Shown here one piece after another: positions 18,617 through 29,654 of a stretch of 64,000 nucleotides of DNA. The translations under genes were made by a program, and so were the position numbers. The notes under the pieces were generated by a model. It was not told the DNA's origin. It was given only the letters and a program-made list of their open reading frames with translations, and did not search any database. Position 1 is the first letter of the stretch. The number at the start of each line of letters is the position of its first letter. The DNA comes from Gammaproteobacteria bacterium (GTDB lineage: Bacteria > Pseudomonadota > Gammaproteobacteria > Ga0077536): contig JADLGE010000025.1 of NCBI GenBank assembly GCA_020849475.1, positions 51,287 to 115,286 on the forward strand, in the 5' to 3' direction.

Positions 18617-19441
18617 GTGAGCAGCAAGTTTGTCAGCCATGCCGGCGCCGCCGATTTTGATGCGGCGGTGCTGGCGCGATCCCATGAACAGGCGGTGCTG
18701 GTGGATTTCTGGGCGAGCTGGTGCGCGCCCTGTCGTCAGCTCGCGCCGGTGCTGGAAGATCTCGCCACGCGCCTCGATGGCGCGCTGGCGGTGGTGAAGG
18801 TCGATACCGACGCCGAGCAGGAACTCGCCGCCCGCTACGGCATCCGCAGTCTGCCGACGCTCATGGTTTTTCGTCATGGTGAAGCGGTCGGCCAGGTGGT
18901 CGGTGCGCAGCCGTTGGCGGCGCTGGAGCGCCTGGTCAAACCGCATCTCGCGCGTGCCACGGATGAAGCCGTCGCCGCCGCGCACGCCGCGCTGGGCCTG
19001 GGTGACATGAACAGCGCGGTGGCCGAACTCGAACGCGCGCACGCCATCGATGCCAGCGACTATCGCGTGCACTTTGCGCTGGCCGAGCTGTACTTGAGTC
19101 TCGGGCGCATCGATGAAACCCGCAAGCTGTTGGCTGAGCTACCCGCCAATCTGCAGGTCGGCAGTGAAATCGCGCCTTTGCATGCACGCCTGAGCCTGGC
19201 CGACGCGGCCGCAGGCGAGGTGGGCGACGACGATATTGCCCAGACCTATCGAGCCGCCGTGCAGGCCGCGGTGGGTGGCGATTTCGACGTCGCGGTCGAG
19301 GGTCTGCTGGCGATGCTGCCACGCCAGCGCGTCTGGCAGGACGGCGCAGTGCGCAAGACGCTGGTCGACATTTTCAACGTGCTGGGCGCGGATGAGCGCG
19401 TCAAGGCATGGCGCACGCGCATGGCGCGGAGTTTGAACTGA
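18617..19441 (+). CDS. cnoX: Thioredoxin-TPR chaperone CnoX (YbbN-like)
   Basis: A 274-residue protein with an N-terminal thioredoxin domain (about 1-110) and C-terminal TPR-like helices (about 115-270), the CnoX/YbbN design. The thioredoxin motif is intact, FWASWCAPCRQLAPVL, so unlike E. coli CnoX (SQHC), which has no thiol-disulfide reductase activity, this one should be redox active, as in Caulobacter-type CnoX. It acts as a holdase that hands oxidised clients to GroEL/DnaK (family knowledge). The GTG start at 18617 has GAGGG six bases upstream. A lone GroEL is encoded about 8.5 kb away. Confidence 0.9.
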   Translation: MSSKFVSHAGAADFDAAVLARSHEQAVLVDFWASWCAPCRQLAPVLEDLATRLDGALAVVKVDTDAEQELAARYGIRSLPTLMVFRHGEAVGQVVGAQPLAALERLVKPHLARATDEAVAAAHAALGLGDMNSAVAELERAHAIDASDYRVHFALAELYLSLGRIDETRKLLAELPANLQVGSEIAPLHARLSLADAAAGEVGDDDIAQTYRAAVQAAVGGDFDVAVEGLLAMLPRQRVWQDGAVRKTLVDIFNVLGADERVKAWRTRMARSLN

Positions 19442-19446
19442 TTTGC

Positions 19447-19468
19447 GGGTCAGACTGAAGTCTGACCC
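19447..19468. repeat. Palindrome of the TCAGACT-GA-AGTCTGA repeat family
   Basis: Perfect 10-base arms, GGGTCAGACT and AGTCTGACCC, around GA, starting 5 bases after the cnoX stop and between convergent genes. It shares the core of the inverted-repeat arms at 12586-12699 and may work as a bidirectional 3'-end hairpin. Confidence 0.8.
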
Positions 19469-19503
19469 ACAGTCCGTACGGGCGTCACCGAAGCGGCGCG
19501 CGG

Positions 19504-20259
19504 TTATGAAAGCATGAGTCGCGCCAGCGCGGCCCTTTCCCTGTCCCCGAATCCCAGCCACGTGTCCATATAGCCTGCGAAGCTGCCACAGCGCGCCTCG
19601 ATGGCGTCGAGCGCGGACTCCAGGAATTCCGCCGGCGCGGCCATCACGGCGGCCACGGTCTCTGGTCGCGCGTTGGTGGCGAAGGTGTCCACCGGCTGCC
19701 AGTCGCCGTTGCTCAGTAAATAGTCTTCCAGCACCACCGCGCGCGGCACCTCGAGCGCCAACAGCACCAGCGCAATCAAAATGCCGGTGCGGTCCTTGCC
19801 GCTGGTGCAGTGAATGAGATGCGGGGCGGTGTCGGTGGCGATGAGGTGATGCATGACATCGCGCAGTTCCGCGGCGTGCTCGAAAGGCATGCGCGCGTAA
19901 TTGGCGCACATCATGGCCGCCGCTTCGTCGGGCCCGACGCCGAGCACGTTGATGGCATGGAACAGTTCTTCGATGCCAGAGGGATAGAAGCCACGCACGA
20001 AAAAGCCGGGCGGCGCGTGCTGCGGCAGGCGGTCTGGTGCGCGCTCGCGCTCAGGCTCGTGGCGCAGATCGACGATGGTGCGCAGGCGCAGGGCCGCAAG
20101 GCGGGTGAGATCGTCGTCACTCATGCGCGACAGACCATCGGCGCGGATGATCACGCCATAGCGGGTGGTGGCGCCGGCGGCGCTCGGCAGGCCGCCGAGG
20201 TCGCGCACATTGCGCGCGCCGTCGAAGCGCAGGATGCGTTGTTGGTGATCGATGTTCAT
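19504..20259 (-). CDS. Protein-tyrosine phosphatase, Tyr_phosphatase_3 family
   Basis: A 251-residue enzyme of the bacterial/fungal dual-specificity tyrosine phosphatase family. The P-loop LIHCTSGKDRTG holds the catalytic Cys and Arg (C-x5-R) and the KDR triple typical of lipid- or tyrosine-phosphatases such as MptpB/LipA. The N-terminal FDGARNVRDLGGLPSAAG is the family's FRxxRDLGG-like opening, and the general acid region is near the DLRHEPERE stretch. The protein appears cytoplasmic. It faces cnoX tail to tail and is separated from the ACP operon by 64 bases. The physiological substrate is unknown. Confidence 0.9.
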   Translation of the reverse strand: MNIDHQQRILRFDGARNVRDLGGLPSAAGATTRYGVIIRADGLSRMSDDDLTRLAALRLRTIVDLRHEPERERAPDRLPQHAPPGFFVRGFYPSGIEELFHAINVLGVGPDEAAAMMCANYARMPFEHAAELRDVMHHLIATDTAPHLIHCTSGKDRTGILIALVLLALEVPRAVVLEDYLLSNGDWQPVDTFATNARPETVAAVMAAPAEFLESALDAIEARCGSFAGYMDTWLGFGDRERAALARLMLS

Positions 20260-20323
20260 GGCGCGATTCTACCGTCGATTGCGGCGCGCTGGTCGGGCTT
20301 GACGCCCGCGCGCCGCCGCGGCA

Positions 20324-20560
20324 TCAGTGCGCGAAGTAGGCCGCCATGCCAGCGAGGGTGAAGAGCCTGGGGTAATCGGCCTCTGGAACGGCGCGCCCGG
20401 TGCGCTGGCTCAAGGCGATGACCAGGTTGAGGAAATCCATGGAGTCGAGATCCAGCGCCTGGCGCAGGTCTTGGTCGGCGCCCGCCGTGTCAAGGTCCAC
20501 TTCGGGCGCGATCCCGGCAAGCGCGTCAGCCACCATCGCGCGTATCTGCTGTTCGTTCAT
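20324..20560 (-). CDS. Acyl carrier protein, last gene of the 2-oxo-acid dehydrogenase operon
   Basis: A 78-residue acyl carrier protein. The phosphopantetheine attachment motif LDLDSMDFLN is at about residues 36-45, with helix I ([18 protein letters not shown]) before and the C-terminal ADYPRLFTLAGMAAYF after. ATG 20560 overlaps the E2 stop (ATGA), so it is translated with the dehydrogenase genes; the longer frame upstream is noise inside the E2 gene. It is unlikely to be the housekeeping AcpP, since no fab genes are near. Pairing an ACP with E1/E2 and an acyl-CoA-synthetase-like enzyme suggests that acyl groups made by the complex are moved to ACP (inference). Confidence 0.87.
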   Translation of the reverse strand: MNEQQIRAMVADALAGIAPEVDLDTAGADQDLRQALDLDSMDFLNLVIALSQRTGRAVPEADYPRLFTLAGMAAYFAH

Positions 20561-21768
20561 AGGGTCTCCGGCGCATTGAGCAAGCGTTCGATGTCGGCCA
20601 ATAACTGGCTGCCGAGATGCCCGTCGCTGACGCGATGATCGGCGGCAAGACTGACGCCGATGACGGGTTGCACTTCTACCTGCCCGGCCACCGCCCACGG
20701 CCGCTCGACGACCCGCCCGAAACCGATCATGGCGACCTGCGGAGGGTGGATGATGGGCAGCACCGTGTCGGCGCCGCGTTCGCCGAGACTGGTCACGGTG
20801 ACGGTCGCATCGACCAGTTCCGATCCGCGCAGCGCACCGCCCCGCGCGCGCATCACCACGTCGCGCAGGCCGGTCATCAGTTCATCGAGACTTTTCTTGT
20901 CGACGTCGTGTATGGCCGGCGCGACCAGGCCGCCGCCGCGCAAGGCCACGGCCCAGCCGATGTGGATGCCGTCGCCGGCGCGGAAAGCGCCGTTCTCGTA
21001 GAAGCCGTTGAGGGTCGGGGTCCGGCGGAGCGCCAGTCCGACCGCGCGCAGCAGCAGCACCGCCGGCAACAGGCGCGCTTCGACGGTGCGGCTTTCGTTG
21101 GCCTGCCTGAGCCAGCGCAGCGCGGAGGCCATCGAAATTTTCTGACCGAGGTAGTAATGGGGGATTTCGCGCTTGGAGCGGGCCATGGCCGCGCCGATCA
21201 CGCGGCGCATGGCGGCCGCATCGAAACCGCCGGCGCGCTTCACGCGCGGCGCGCTGACGGCGGCAAGGTCGGCCAGCAGGACCGCGCCGCCGGGGCCGCT
21301 GCCGCTCACCCCAGCAAGATCGACGCCGAGCCCGGCGGCGCGTTTGCGCGCCGCCGGGCTGGCGCGCCGATGGCCTGCGCTGGCGACAGCTGAGCTTGCG
21401 GCCGGTGTGCCAACGCTGTCCTGCGCTATCACGGCCGATGGCGGCGCCGGCGCCACGGCGGGCGCGGGTGAGCTGACGGTCGGCTCGACGCGTTCCGTGG
21501 CGGCAACGGCCCGCGCGTCGGTCCCGCTCTCGCCGGCCACCCGCAGACGCGCCATCACCGCGCCAACCACCAGCTCCGCGTCGAGCGGTGCGATCAGCGC
21601 CTCCACCACCGCGTCCTCGAACACTTCGATTTCGATCGCGCCCTTGTCGGTTTCCACCACCACGATCACGTCGCCGCGATGGAGGGTGTCGCCGGGCTTG
21701 ACCAGCCACTCGATGACCCGCGCCGATTCCATGTCGGGCCCCAAGGAGGGCATCAGGAAATCGCTCAC
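20557..21768 (-). CDS. Dihydrolipoamide acyltransferase (E2) of a 2-oxo-acid dehydrogenase complex
   Basis: A 403-residue E2. The GTG at 21768 overlaps the E1-beta stop (GTGA) and gives [20 protein letters not shown]. Domains in order are one lipoyl domain (about 1-80, lipoyl-lysine in [12 protein letters not shown]), an Ala/Pro/Val-rich linker, a peripheral subunit-binding domain ([20 protein letters not shown]) and the catalytic core ending with [15 protein letters not shown], the HRxxDG active-site motif. It transfers acyl groups from E1 to CoA. With only one lipoyl domain it resembles the complexes found next to E1-alpha/beta pairs rather than the E. coli AceF type. No E3 gene is present, so a dihydrolipoamide dehydrogenase must come from elsewhere. 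Confidence 0.92.
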   Translation of the reverse strand: MSDFLMPSLGPDMESARVIEWLVKPGDTLHRGDVIVVVETDKGAIEIEVFEDAVVEALIAPLDAELVVGAVMARLRVAGESGTDARAVAATERVEPTVSSPAPAVAPAPPSAVIAQDSVGTPAASSAVASAGHRRASPAARKRAAGLGVDLAGVSGSGPGGAVLLADLAAVSAPRVKRAGGFDAAAMRRVIGAAMARSKREIPHYYLGQKISMASALRWLRQANESRTVEARLLPAVLLLRAVGLALRRTPTLNGFYENGAFRAGDGIHIGWAVALRGGGLVAPAIHDVDKKSLDELMTGLRDVVMRARGGALRGSELVDATVTVTSLGERGADTVLPIIHPPQVAMIGFGRVVERPWAVAGQVEVQPVIGVSLAADHRVSDGHLGSQLLADIERLLNAPETL

Positions 21769-22745
21769 GCGGGGCGTACCACCTGGCGCACGGCCGCGAC
21801 GATGCGCCCGGCATTGGGCAGGGCCGCCTGTTCGAGATGGGCGGCGTAGGGCATCGGCACTTCGGCGCTGCACACCCGCGCTATCGGCGCGTCGAGTTCG
21901 TAGAACACCATCTCCACCAGTCGCGCGCAGACCTCGGCCGCCAGCGAGCCGCTCTTCCAGCCTTCGTCGACGATCACGCAGCGGTGGGTGCGTGCGACCG
22001 AGGCCGCTACCGTCGTCATGTCCAGCGGCCGCAGCACGCGCAGGTCGATCACTTCCGCGGCGATACCTTCGGCCGCCAGCGTGTCGGCCGCCGCGAGGGC
22101 GCGCGGCAGGCTGCCACCATAGGTCACCACGGTGACATCCGTGCCGGCGCGACGGATGCTGGCGTGCGTGATGTCGACGGCGTCGATGCGCTCGTCGAGT
22201 TCAGCCTCGACGTTGTAGAGCATGACGTGTTCGAAGATCAGCACCGGGTTGGGATCGGCCAGCGCCGGCGCGAGCATGTGGCGCGCGTCTTCGATGGTTG
22301 CCGGCGCGAGGATGCGCAGGCCGGGGATATGCGCATACCAGCCTTCCAGGGAATGGGAATGCTGGGCCGCGAGTTGCCGACCGGCGCCGGTCGCCATGCG
22401 GATCACCAACGGTACCGCGAACTGTCCACCGGACATGTGCGGAATGCTGGCGGCGTTGTTCATGATCTGATCGAGCGCGAGCAGGCTGAAGTTGACCGTC
22501 ATGATCTCGACTATCGGGCGCATGCCCGCCATCGCCGCACCGATACCGGCGCCGACGAAGGCCGATTCCGACAGGGGCGTGTCGCGGATGCGCTCCGCGC
22601 CGAATTCCGCGAGCAGTCCCTTGCTCACCGCGTAACAGCCGCCGTAAGCGGCAATGTCTTCGCCCATCATGAACACGCGCGGGTCGGCAACGAGTGCGGC
22701 GCGCAGGGCCTGCTTGCAGGCTTCGCGATAGGTAATGACTGTCAT
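21765..22745 (-). CDS. 2-oxo-acid dehydrogenase E1 component, beta subunit
   Basis: A 326-residue E1-beta. ATG 22745 overlaps the E1-alpha stop (ATGA). The family pattern is clear: [73 protein letters not shown], and the conserved [19 protein letters not shown] that contacts the partner subunit and substrate. The C-terminal transketolase domain contains [11 protein letters not shown]. With E1-alpha it forms the thiamine-diphosphate heterotetramer that decarboxylates pyruvate or a related 2-oxo acid and acylates the lipoyl arm of E2. Confidence 0.93.
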   Translation of the reverse strand: MTVITYREACKQALRAALVADPRVFMMGEDIAAYGGCYAVSKGLLAEFGAERIRDTPLSESAFVGAGIGAAMAGMRPIVEIMTVNFSLLALDQIMNNAASIPHMSGGQFAVPLVIRMATGAGRQLAAQHSHSLEGWYAHIPGLRILAPATIEDARHMLAPALADPNPVLIFEHVMLYNVEAELDERIDAVDITHASIRRAGTDVTVVTYGGSLPRALAAADTLAAEGIAAEVIDLRVLRPLDMTTVAASVARTHRCVIVDEGWKSGSLAAEVCARLVEMVFYELDAPIARVCSAEVPMPYAAHLEQAALPNAGRIVAAVRQVVRPA

Positions 22746-23727
22746 GCCGGCACCTCGTCCATGACCACGAAGCGTTCGAGGTCTTCCAGCGCTTCGAAGT
22801 GACCGGCCTCGGCGAACGCAATGGCGGCCGACACTTCCTCTTCGGCCGCGGCTTCGAGCTTCGCCACTTCGTCGTCGAATACCAGGTGACTGCTTTCGAG
22901 CCAGGTCTGGAAACGCAGGATGGGGCCGCGCTGCTTCCAGGCCTCGACCTCCGCCTTGTCGCGGTAGAGCTGGGCGTCGAACATCGAATGGGCACGGGTG
23001 CGATAGGTGCGGCATTCGAGCAATTGCGGGCCGCCGCCGGCCCGTATCGCGCCCACCGCGCGACGCGCCGCCAGCTCCACGGCAACGACGTCGTTGCCGT
23101 CGACCGCTTCGCTCGCGACGCCGTAGCCGGCTGCCTTGGCGTGTATGTCGGTCACGCTTTCGGCGTCGGCGAGGGCGGTACCCATCGAGTAGTAATTGTT
23201 CTCGCACACGAACAGCACCGGCAGCCGCCACAGCGCGGCGAGATTGAGGCTCTCGTGAAACTCGCCCTCGTCCACCGCGCCCTCACCGAAGAAGCAGGCC
23301 GACACCGCGTCACGGCCCTGCATGCGGTCGCCGAGCGCGGTGCCGACCGCCAGCGGCAGACCGCCGCCGACGATGGCGTTGCCGCCGATGAAACGCCGGG
23401 CGCGGTCGAAAATATGCATGGAGCCGCCGCGGCCGCGGCAACAGCCTTCGACCTTGCCGAAGAGTTCGGCCATGAGATGGGTCATGGGCACGCCGCGCGC
23501 GATGGCCTGGCCGTGTTCGCGATAGGTGGCGATCACCGCGTCGTGCGGCGTGAGGGCTTCCATCACGCCGACCGCGATGGCCTCCTCGCCGTCGTAGAGG
23601 TGCAGGAAGCCGCGAATCTTCTCGCGCTGGTACATTTCGGCGCAGCGCCGCTCGAAGACGCGGATGCGCACCATCTGCGCGAGCAGGTGCAGCAGGGTTT
23701 GATGATCGAGATGGAGTTTGTCGCCAC

Positions 23728-23731
<4 letters not shown>
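22742..23731 (-). CDS. 2-oxo-acid dehydrogenase E1 component, alpha subunit
   Basis: A 329-residue E1-alpha of pyruvate/acetoin dehydrogenase type. It begins [20 protein letters not shown] and contains [37 protein letters not shown] and the thiamine-diphosphate/Mg site [20 protein letters not shown] ending in ENN, with Glu in place of Asp in the usual GDG. The regulatory phosphorylation-loop region [10 protein letters not shown] follows. The length fits the acetoin/pyruvate E1-alpha subfamily. The start overlaps the stop of the acetyl-CoA-synthetase-like gene (ATGA). Whether the natural substrate is pyruvate, acetoin or a branched 2-oxo acid cannot be read from the sequence. Confidence 0.92.
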
Positions 23732-25527
<1,796 letters not shown>

Positions 25528-25630
25528 GCTTGCCCGACCTTGCCGCTGTGGTTCGCAAACGTGCCGAAGCCATTACAGCGGCTGGCCGAAATTTCCACAT
25601 TGATCCCAATCAGACGCCGTCGAGTGTCGA

Positions 25631-26821
25631 TCACCGCTGCGATCTTCTGCGCCAGCCGTCGATGCGATCGAAAGCGCCGTCGATATCCTGTTCGCTCACG
25701 CAGAACGCCATGCGCAGGTGATGCTCGCCGCTCGGCCCGAAGCCGGCGCCGGGCGTGACGCTGACTCCCGCCTCGTGCAGCAGCCGCAGCGCGAATTCGC
25801 GGCTGTCGCGATGTGGCGCGAGGATGCGCGGGAACACGTAGTAGGCGCCCTGCGGACGTTGATAGCTGAACAGTTCGGGCATCGCGTCGAGGCGTGCGCA
25901 GATCTGCTCGCGTCGCGCGGCGATGATGCGCGCGAATTCGAGCCTGGCCGGCGGCGCCATGCGCAGCGCAGCGAGCCCGGCCACCTGGCTGATCCGCGGC
26001 GCGCAGATGAGCTCGGCGTCGTGCACCTTGATGGCCTCGCGCTTGAGGCATTCCGGCATGACCATGTAGCCGAGCCGCCAGCCGGTCATGGCAAAGGCCT
26101 TGGAGAAAGTGAACATGTAAACCACCTGCGCGGCGAATTCGGGTGCGCTGGCAAGATTGAACAGCGGCGCCGCGCGCTCATGCACGAAATCCGAGTACGG
26201 GTCGTCGATGAGGATGAGGAGATTGTGCCGGCGCGCGAGCGCCGCCAGTGCCAGCAGATCGTCCCGCTCGAAGATGCGGCCGGTCGGGTTGGAAGGATTG
26301 ACGAGTATCACGGCGCGCGTGCGGCCGTTCACCAGTGCCGGCAGCGCATCCATGTCGAGTTGCCAGCCGCGCGACTCATCGAGCCGCCAGTAGCGCGGCA
26401 CACCGCCCGCGAGTTCGATCTGCTGCAGGTGGGAGCAGAAGCCGGGGTCGGTGACGATGACCTCGTCGCCCGCTTCCAGCAGCACCTTCAGCATGGTGCT
26501 CATGGCCTGCATGTTGCCGGCGCTGACCAGCACGTGCCGCTCGGCATCCGCCCGCACGCCGGTGGCGGCATGGTGGCGCTCGACAATGGCGGCGCGAAAT
26601 TCGGCGATGCCGTCCGGCAGCGAATAGCGGCCGATGTCGGGATCTTCATCCAGCGCCTCCTGCACCGCCGCGCGTATCGGCGCGGGCGTGACGAACGAAG
26701 GCACGCCCCAAGCCAGCGATATCGCGCCGGGGGTGCGGGCAGCGCGCACGGCCATGTCCTTGATGACGGACAGTTCCATGCCGGCGACCCTGGCCGCGAT
26801 GGTTGCGCGCAATGGGTTCAT
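25631..26821 (-). CDS. PLP-dependent aminotransferase, class I/II
   Basis: A 396-residue fold-type I aminotransferase. ATG 26821 is preceded by GGGAG with a 7-base gap. Motifs are AISLAWGVPSFVTPAPI near the N-terminus, the NPSNPTGRIF loop, LILIDDPYSDF with the cofactor Asp, FTFSKAFAMTGWRLGYMVMP with the PLP lysine, and the C-terminal LRMAFCVSE with the carboxylate-binding Arg. It resembles aspartate/aromatic aminotransferases of the AAT-I gamma group. It lies 103 bases upstream of, and on the same strand as, the acyl-CoA ligase operon; it could supply the 2-oxo acid for the E1/E2 complex by transamination (inference). Confidence 0.9.
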   Translation of the reverse strand: MNPLRATIAARVAGMELSVIKDMAVRAARTPGAISLAWGVPSFVTPAPIRAAVQEALDEDPDIGRYSLPDGIAEFRAAIVERHHAATGVRADAERHVLVSAGNMQAMSTMLKVLLEAGDEVIVTDPGFCSHLQQIELAGGVPRYWRLDESRGWQLDMDALPALVNGRTRAVILVNPSNPTGRIFERDDLLALAALARRHNLLILIDDPYSDFVHERAAPLFNLASAPEFAAQVVYMFTFSKAFAMTGWRLGYMVMPECLKREAIKVHDAELICAPRISQVAGLAALRMAPPARLEFARIIAARREQICARLDAMPELFSYQRPQGAYYVFPRILAPHRDSREFALRLLHEAGVSVTPGAGFGPSGEHHLRMAFCVSEQDIDGAFDRIDGWRRRSQR

Positions 26822-27021
26822 GTCATCGCTCCCGTACCGGTTACCGAGTCTGCGCACTTTAGCCCGACGGGGGCGCGCAGAACTGTCGGTGGTCAAACGA
26901 CGGGCGCGGGAGGTGGGATGCGCAGCGTGGATTGACCGACATCAGTGTCTTTTCCGTCCGAATGCGGACGATGTGCTACGTCGAGGACAGACATCCGCAA
27001 AGCGCGGTGAAGGGGCACGAC

Positions 27022-27306
27022 ATGGGTGAACACAGCATCGAAACCTTGCGCGCTGATGCCGAGCAGGTGTTGGCCAAGGTCTGCCAGGAACGGGACGAAC
27101 TCAGGCTCAAGCTGCATCTCGCCCGCGCGGAAGTGCGCGAGGAATGGGACAAGCTCGAGCCGCGCTTCGCCCACCTGGAGGCACGCGTGCGCGAGGTCAG
27201 CGCATCGGCCAGCGATGCGACGCGTGACGTCGGCGCGGCGCTTGGACTGCTTGGCGAGGAACTGCGGCATGGTTATGCGCGCATTCGCAAGGCCATGCAG
27301 TCCTGA
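27022..27306 (+). CDS. Small coiled-coil protein, function unknown
   Basis: A 94-residue charged, helical protein (TLRADAEQVLAKVCQERDEL, then LEARVREVSASASDATRDVG) with a heptad pattern and no membrane segment. ATG 27022 is preceded by AAGGGG with a short gap; a longer frame from 26932 is less protein-like. It lies in the accessory region just before the host-attachment-type gene and may belong to the same stress-linked group. No family could be named with confidence. Confidence 0.7.
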   Translation: MGEHSIETLRADAEQVLAKVCQERDELRLKLHLARAEVREEWDKLEPRFAHLEARVREVSASASDATRDVGAALGLLGEELRHGYARIRKAMQS

Positions 27307-27419
27307 ATTGAATTGAGCGGCGCCTGCGGCGGCGTGGCGGCTGCCCGCGATGGTGTCGAGGCCGCTGCGCGCAGGCATGCGCGGGGCGGGTATCCGTTAC
27401 GGGCAGGAGGGTTAAGTCC

Positions 27420-27866
27420 ATGGGCAAGAATTGGCTGGTCATCGCACATCGCGCCGGCGCGCGCATTTTCGCGCGCGGTGACGATCCCCATACGCTGGAA
27501 GTCGTGGAGCACATGGACAATCCGCAGGCGCACCAGCCCGAAAGGGAGTTCGGCAGTGATCGGCCAGGACGCTCGGTCGACAGTTCCCGGCACGGCCGGC
27601 ACGCGATGAACAACGAAGCGCCGGCCAGGGAAGCGTCCGCGCAGAAATTCGCCAGGCGCATCGCCGAGCGTCTCGATGCGGCCCGCGTCGGTCATGAACT
27701 CGTACAGTTGGCATTGGTTGCCGAGCCGCACATGCTCGGCCTGTTGCGCGATGCGCTGTCGCCCCACACCGCTGCCCTGGTCAGCGCCGAACTGGAAAAG
27801 GATTTGCTGCACGTGGCGGACAAGGACCTGGCCGCGTATCTCAAGCAGGCCAACTTCTGGATTTGA
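27420..27866 (+). CDS. Host attachment family protein
   Basis: A 148-residue protein of the family named after the Agrobacterium attachment protein. It opens with NWLVIAHRAGARIFARG, contains the variable hinge FGSDRPGRSVDSSRHGRH, and ends with the conserved block FARRIAERLDAARVGHELVQ, VAEPHMLGLLRDALSP and EKDLLHVADKDLAAYL. GGAGG stands 9 bases before the ATG. The fold resembles eRF1/Dom34-like RNase-H-type domains, but the molecular role is not established. It is common in stress islands of proteobacteria. A terminator-like hairpin follows at once. Confidence 0.85.
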   Translation: MGKNWLVIAHRAGARIFARGDDPHTLEVVEHMDNPQAHQPEREFGSDRPGRSVDSSRHGRHAMNNEAPAREASAQKFARRIAERLDAARVGHELVQLALVAEPHMLGLLRDALSPHTAALVSAELEKDLLHVADKDLAAYLKQANFWI

Positions 27867-27867
27867 A

Positions 27868-27890
27868 GGTCAGGGGCTGCGCCTCTGACC
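27868..27890 (+). terminator. 3' hairpin after the host-attachment gene
   Basis: Arms GGTCAGGGGC and GCCTCTGACC pair over 10 bases (one G-T) around a TGC loop, starting 2 bases after the stop codon. No T tract follows, so termination strength is uncertain. Confidence 0.45.
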
Positions 27891-27961
27891 GCGATCAGCG
27901 GGGCGCGGCCCGGGCGGCTTTAAATTGATACCAGCCAGTTTTCCGTACGGAGGTTGCTGCC

Positions 27962-29581
27962 ATGGCATTTCGTAAACTGACCTTCGGCGCCGCCGCGCGC
28001 GAAAAAGTCATGCGTGGCGCGACCGCCCTCGCCGATGCGGTGCGCGTGACGCTCGGGCCACGGTCCAAATCGGTATTGATCGAGCGCAGTTTCGGCAGGC
28101 CCATCGTGTGCAATGACGGCGTCACGATTGCCAAGGAGATGAATCTCGAAGACCGCGAGGAGAATCTCGGTGCGCAGATGGTGCGCGAGGCCGCCGAACG
28201 CACCGGCGACGCGGTCGGTGACGGCACCAGCACCGCGACCGTGCTGGCCCACGCGATCTACGCCGACGGCGTGCGCAATGTCACCGCCGGCGCCAGCGCC
28301 ATCGATTTGAAACGCGGCCTCGATGCCGCGCTCAAGGTGGCGGTCGAGGCGCTGCGCGCCTTGTCGCGCCCGGTGACCACGCGCATCGAACGCGCCCAGG
28401 TCGCGACCATATCGGCGCACAACGATCCGGCCATCGGCGAGATCGTGGCCGAGGCGGTGGAGAAGGTCGGGCAGGAGGGCGTGATCACGGTGGAGGAGGC
28501 GAAGACCACCGACACCCAGCTCGAAACCGTCGAAGGCATGCAGTTCGACCGCGGCTATATCTCGCCGTACTTCGTTACCGACACGGAAAAGATGGAAGCG
28601 GCCATGGAAGACCCGCTACTGCTGATTTCCGATCGCAAGATCACGCACCTGAAAGACCTGCTGCCGCTGCTGGAGGAGATCGCCAAGAGCGGCCGGGCCC
28701 TGGTGGTGATTGCCGAAGATATCGACGGCGAGGCGCTCGCGACGCTGGTCGTGAACCGCATTCGCGGCGTGTTCAGCTGCGTGGCGGTCAAGGCGCCCGG
28801 CTTTGGCGATCGCCGCAAGGCGATGCTGGCTGATATCGGCATCCTGACCGGCGGCACGCTGATCGCCGAGGAACTCGGACTGACGCTCGAGAAATGCACG
28901 CTCGCCGATCTCGGGCGGGCCGAGCGGGTGGTGGTGAGCAAGGACCACACCACCATCATCGGCGGCAAGGGCGACAAGCTCGCCATCGACAGCCGCTGCA
29001 ACGAATTGCGCAAGCAGATCAAGGACTGCACTTCCGATTACGACCGCGAGAAGCTCGAGGAGCGCCTCGCCAAGCTGGCGGGCGGCGTGGCGGTGATCCG
29101 GGTCGGCGCGCCCTCGGAAGCGGAAATGAAAGCGCGCAAGGATGCCTACGACGACGCCATCGCCGCGACCAAGGCCGCGAGCGAGGAAGGCATCGTGCCC
29201 GGCGGCGGCCTCGCCCTGCTGCGCGCGATTCCGGCGGTCGAGGAGGCCGCCACCCGGCAGGAAGGCGACTTCCGCACCGGCATGTTGATGCTGCGCAATG
29301 CGCTCGAGTCCCCGGCGCGCACCATCGCCAACAACTCGGGTGTCGACGGCGGAGTGGTGGTCAATGCCATGCGCCAGAGCCAGGGCGCCGAGGGCTACGA
29401 CGCGTCCTGCGGGAAATACGTCGACCTCATGACCGCCGGTATCATCGATCCGACCAAGGTGGTGCGCATCGCGCTCGAGAATGCGGTGTCGGTGGCGAGC
29501 GTGCTGTTGCTGACCGAGGCCACCATGGTCGAGGTCAAGGATCCTTCCGATCATCCCCGCGTGCCAGGCGATGGCATGTGA
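27962..29581 (+). CDS. groEL: 60 kDa chaperonin (GroEL paralogue)
   Basis: A 539-residue chaperonin with the group I pattern: [17 protein letters not shown], the ATP site [45 protein letters not shown], and the Asp-containing [11 protein letters not shown] block. GGAGG lies 8 bases before the ATG. Two points suggest a paralogue rather than the housekeeping GroEL: no groES precedes it, and the C-terminus ends [13 protein letters not shown] without the Gly-Gly-Met repeat tail. It sits among accessory genes. It would need GroES from another locus, or work with modified cofactor needs. Client specificity is unknown. Confidence 0.95.
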   Translation: MAFRKLTFGAAAREKVMRGATALADAVRVTLGPRSKSVLIERSFGRPIVCNDGVTIAKEMNLEDREENLGAQMVREAAERTGDAVGDGTSTATVLAHAIYADGVRNVTAGASAIDLKRGLDAALKVAVEALRALSRPVTTRIERAQVATISAHNDPAIGEIVAEAVEKVGQEGVITVEEAKTTDTQLETVEGMQFDRGYISPYFVTDTEKMEAAMEDPLLLISDRKITHLKDLLPLLEEIAKSGRALVVIAEDIDGEALATLVVNRIRGVFSCVAVKAPGFGDRRKAMLADIGILTGGTLIAEELGLTLEKCTLADLGRAERVVVSKDHTTIIGGKGDKLAIDSRCNELRKQIKDCTSDYDREKLEERLAKLAGGVAVIRVGAPSEAEMKARKDAYDDAIAATKAASEEGIVPGGGLALLRAIPAVEEAATRQEGDFRTGMLMLRNALESPARTIANNSGVDGGVVVNAMRQSQGAEGYDASCGKYVDLMTAGIIDPTKVVRIALENAVSVASVLLLTEATMVEVKDPSDHPRVPGDGM

Positions 29582-29588
29582 GCCGGCG

Positions 29589-29608
29589 CAAGCCCCCGCC
29601 TGGGCTTG
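29589..29608 (+). terminator. 3' hairpin after groEL
   Basis: CAAGCCC / GGGCTTG stem (7 bases) around a 6-base loop, beginning 8 bases after the groEL stop. There is no T tract. Confidence 0.4.
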
Positions 29609-29654
29609 AACCATCGGCCACGGTGAATTAGCCGCGGCGGGCCAGCCATGATAA

